From assembly GCA_043780595.1 (NCBI GenBank), contig JAYWCL010000053.1, positions 1-42,908 on the forward strand: a stretch of DNA of 42,908 bases, read 5' to 3'. Origin of the DNA: Limnoglobus sp043780595. Lineage in GTDB: Bacteria; Planctomycetota; Planctomycetia; Gemmatales; Gemmataceae. A model generated the notes under the pieces. That model did not search any database and was not told where the DNA came from. It saw nothing but the letters and a program-made list of their open reading frames with translations. Positions 40,687 to 42,908 of the stretch are shown piece after piece. The first letter of the stretch is position 1, and each line of letters opens with the position of its first letter. A program made the position numbers and the translations under genes.

Positions 40687-42819
40687 ATGGCTGTGATTGA
40701 ACACCTTTCCGATGAGCAGATTCGACTCTACTGCGGTCTTGACTTACCGGCTATTGAGATCGAAACCGTTCATCCTCACTTGGGCAGATGTGATTCCTGT
40801 CGAGGGCGAATGGCTGAGATCATCGGAGAACTGGGGACGAAGCCACCAGACTACGGCGTCGTGGGTACGGGCACTATCCAACAGTCCGAAACGGACCGGG
40901 TCGGAAAGAAAAGCAACACGGCCGAAGTCAAGTCCAGCTGGATCGACGTGTTGTCCGCTTTGGGCACAATACCAGGATACACAAACATCCGCGAATTGAT
41001 GGACGGCGGGATGGGGGCTGTATACCTGGCACAGAACACAAATTTCCAGCGCGATGAAGTGCTCAAAGTCGTGCTTCCATCACACCGATATGACGCCCAG
41101 GCAATGTCCCGCTTCAAGCAAGAGATCGAGGTAATTGGACGACTGAATCACCCGAACATCGTGACGCCGTACGCCACCTATGTGGTCGGCGATCTCCTGG
41201 TCCTCAGTATGGAGTATGCGGGTGAGAACCTGGAACAGTTCGTGAAACGACAGGAATTGCTGACAGTAGTTGATGCGTGTCGTTTCATCGTTCAGGTGGC
41301 CGAAGGGTTGCAGCATGCTCACGAGAAGCAGGTGGTCCATCGCGACATCAAACCGAACAATATCATGATGACTCAGCTGGGTAACAAGCCCGTGCTGAAA
41401 ATCGTCGATTTCGGCCTGGCGAAGGCGCGCGTCGAGGACTTCCAAACCAGAGTGCTAGACAACGGCCTGACACCCAATGGCACTGCCATGGGAACCCCTG
41501 CGTACATGTCACCCGAGCAATGGCAAGACAGCAAGAACGTCGATATCCGGGCCGACATCTATGCCCTCGGTTGTACTCTTTACTTTTTACTCACGAAGAA
41601 GCCTCCATTTCAGAAAGACAGCTTCACCGGGTATCTCACCGCCCACGCGCAAGAACAGCCGCCTCCGTTGAATGACCTGCGAGCCGATATTCCGGCTGAT
41701 CTAACGAAGGTCGCGGCGAAGATGCTCGCCAAAGATCCCGGTCAGCGTTACCAAACGCCTGCTGACGTGGCCCGCGCGCTCCTGCCGTTCACACAATCCG
41801 GCACGACGATTGATTGGAAACCCGCGGTGAAACATCAGGCCGTCAAAGGCCGTATGCGCGGTGTGATCGCTGTGGGGTTGGCCGTGCTTGTACTTGGACT
41901 CCTCGCCCTGGGTGCTTCAACATTGCTGGTCAAAACACGTGATGGTACTATCGAGCTGACCAATTTGACGGATGGAGCGGAGGTGCTGGTCGATGGAGAT
42001 GTTGTTAACCTGAACTGGGCCGCGGGAAAGCAATCTGCCGAGATCCGCGTGAAGCCTGGCACTCGAAAGTTGGAAGTGAAGCGAAACGGCGTCACGATCG
42101 TGGGTGAATCCGTCAACATCGTGCAAGATGGCCGCACGGTGGTGGATGGGAAGCTGAAAGCGGGAGACGTAGATACGAATCGAAAAGCAGCTCTCGTTGA
42201 TTCGAAGCCGCCTCCAGTGATTGCTGATGCGAAGCCGAAACCAGTCCCTGTGGATGCAAAGCCAAGCCCAGTCGCTGTGGTTCCCAAGCCTGGCCCACCA
42301 CCGGCACCACCAGATTTCGTGCCGCTGTTCAATGGCAAAGACCTTGCTGGATGGGAGCAAGTAGGCAGTGAAGCAGCAATCTGGAAAGTGGTGAACAAGG
42401 TATTAGTCGGAACTTTCCCTGACGGAGTGGGTGGAAGCAGTATGCTCAAAACCACAAGGTCGGATTTTCAGAACTTTCACCTCCGGCTCGTGACCATGAA
42501 ATCCGAAGGCTGGGGAAGTCGTATTAATTTATTTTCACCACTAAATGGTCCTCGACAGGGCGCTGCCCGCTATCGCGTCTCACTTGGTTCGCCACAAAAT
42601 GCTGTTAATGATGAATTCGGAAGGCTGACATTCATGGAAAAAGGGGAGAGTACCATATTGCCGCTTGCGAATCCGGTGAAGATCGAAGAGAAGAAATGGA
42701 TGACTTTGGACATTATCTATCAACGAGGAAAGCGAGTCATTGTCGAAGTGAATGGAGTGAAGACCGCAAACGTAATCGACTTGTTGAAAGAGCCGAATCA
42801 CAAGACCGACAGGGTGTAA
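40687..42819 (+). CDS. Transmembrane Ser/Thr kinase with zinc-finger N-terminus and truncated DUF1080-like C-terminus
   Basis: 710 residues from the ATG at 40687 (GGGAG upstream). An N-terminal zf-HC2-like motif (His31-x3-Cys35-x2-Cys38) precedes a kinase domain at about 98-365: loop MDGGMGAVY, Lys127, HRDIKPNN at 218-225, DFG at 241-243, GTPAYMSPEQ. A membrane helix (about 391-415) and a PEGA-like segment (DGAEVLVDGDVVNLNW) follow, then a Lys/Pro-rich linker and a DUF1080/LamG-like domain (about 552-700) beginning PLFNGKDLAGWE. The domain normally continues for another 40-50 residues to a closing beta strand; here it ends early with NHKTDRV. The zinc finger is unusual in a kinase and recalls anti-sigma factors. 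Confidence 0.88.
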   Translation: MAVIEHLSDEQIRLYCGLDLPAIEIETVHPHLGRCDSCRGRMAEIIGELGTKPPDYGVVGTGTIQQSETDRVGKKSNTAEVKSSWIDVLSALGTIPGYTNIRELMDGGMGAVYLAQNTNFQRDEVLKVVLPSHRYDAQAMSRFKQEIEVIGRLNHPNIVTPYATYVVGDLLVLSMEYAGENLEQFVKRQELLTVVDACRFIVQVAEGLQHAHEKQVVHRDIKPNNIMMTQLGNKPVLKIVDFGLAKARVEDFQTRVLDNGLTPNGTAMGTPAYMSPEQWQDSKNVDIRADIYALGCTLYFLLTKKPPFQKDSFTGYLTAHAQEQPPPLNDLRADIPADLTKVAAKMLAKDPGQRYQTPADVARALLPFTQSGTTIDWKPAVKHQAVKGRMRGVIAVGLAVLVLGLLALGASTLLVKTRDGTIELTNLTDGAEVLVDGDVVNLNWAAGKQSAEIRVKPGTRKLEVKRNGVTIVGESVNIVQDGRTVVDGKLKAGDVDTNRKAALVDSKPPPVIADAKPKPVPVDAKPSPVAVVPKPGPPPAPPDFVPLFNGKDLAGWEQVGSEAAIWKVVNKVLVGTFPDGVGGSSMLKTTRSDFQNFHLRLVTMKSEGWGSRINLFSPLNGPRQGAARYRVSLGSPQNAVNDEFGRLTFMEKGESTILPLANPVKIEEKKWMTLDIIYQRGKRVIVEVNGVKTANVIDLLKEPNHKTDRV

Positions 42820-42836
42820 TCTCTCCCATGCGTCGA

Positions 42837-42908
42837 TTATGCGACGATCGTTCTCGTATCGACCTGCGTATCGGCGGGAGTGATGCGTTTCACTTGCGGG
42901 AGTGTGGC
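42837..42908 (-). CDS. C-terminal end of an unidentified protein (cut by window edge)
   Basis: Minus-strand frame open from the window edge to a TAA at 42839-42837, encoding ATLPQVKRITPADTQ and then VDTRTIVA. It is too short to identify. It would be convergent with the kinase gene. Confidence 0.35.
   Translation of the reverse strand, partial: ATLPQVKRITPADTQVDTRTIVA

Overview
The window looks like a chromosomal segment of a planctomycete, most likely a Gemmataceae member. Reasons: high G+C; a transmembrane Ser/Thr kinase fused to WD40 and TPR-like repeats; a second kinase with a zinc-finger N-terminus and a DUF1080-like C-terminus; a DUF1559-like protein; a zinc-ribbon trypsin-like protease; and several families of palindromic intergenic repeats typical of these genomes. 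I saw no rRNA, tRNA, CRISPR array or complete insertion sequence. The taxon is inferred from gene families only.

Layout. 1-3.1 kb is a lower-G+C accessory patch: the tail of an IS630-type transposase abutting an orphan RHS tip with a CheD-like deamidase toxin domain, a DUF1559-like protein, a decayed copy of a WD40 gene tail, a small membrane protein and a secreted WD40 protein. 3.4-15.7 kb holds large planctomycete-type envelope and signalling genes: kinase-WD40-TPR, a secreted thioredoxin-like protein, a membrane serine protease, a small membrane protein and a membrane-anchored GTPase-like protein, separated by palindromic repeats. 15.7-20.3 kb has a terminase-small-subunit-like gene, a GlcD-GlcF-type FAD/Fe-S oxidoreductase and an alpha/beta hydrolase. 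20.4-25.2 kb is a tight minus-strand operon (dehydratase, ketoreductase, ACP, dehydratase, degenerate ketosynthase/chain-length-factor, ketosynthase) for a dedicated type II fatty-acyl or polyketide chain. 25.7-27.6 kb has a BatA-like VWA protein and MetF.

27.7-31.6 kb is a repeat-rich scrapyard. It holds a 21-bp minisatellite, dispersed repeats, two G+C-rich orphan genes, a DUF433 gene with a small partner, a VapB-like antitoxin whose vapC partner is cut by a small inverted-repeat element, an orphan HicB and another antitoxin fragment. 31.7-34.4 kb is an ABC-2 exporter operon ending in a secreted thioredoxin-like gene. 34.5-38.2 kb has an ADP-ribosylglycohydrolase, a terminase-large-subunit-like gene and an ABC-ATPase/GNAT gene (COG2401-like architecture) whose two halves are joined only by a -1 frame change at a nine-A run. 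38.3-42.9 kb carries a TPR lipoprotein, small secreted proteins and a second transmembrane kinase.

The most unusual signal is that the terminase-small-like gene (15.7 kb) and the terminase-large-like gene (35.5 kb), about 19 kb apart and with no capsid, portal or tail genes in view, share a nearly identical 46-bp upstream element. Together with the slippery-site ABC-GNAT gene next to TerL, this suggests a dispersed, possibly domesticated DNA-packaging-derived system.
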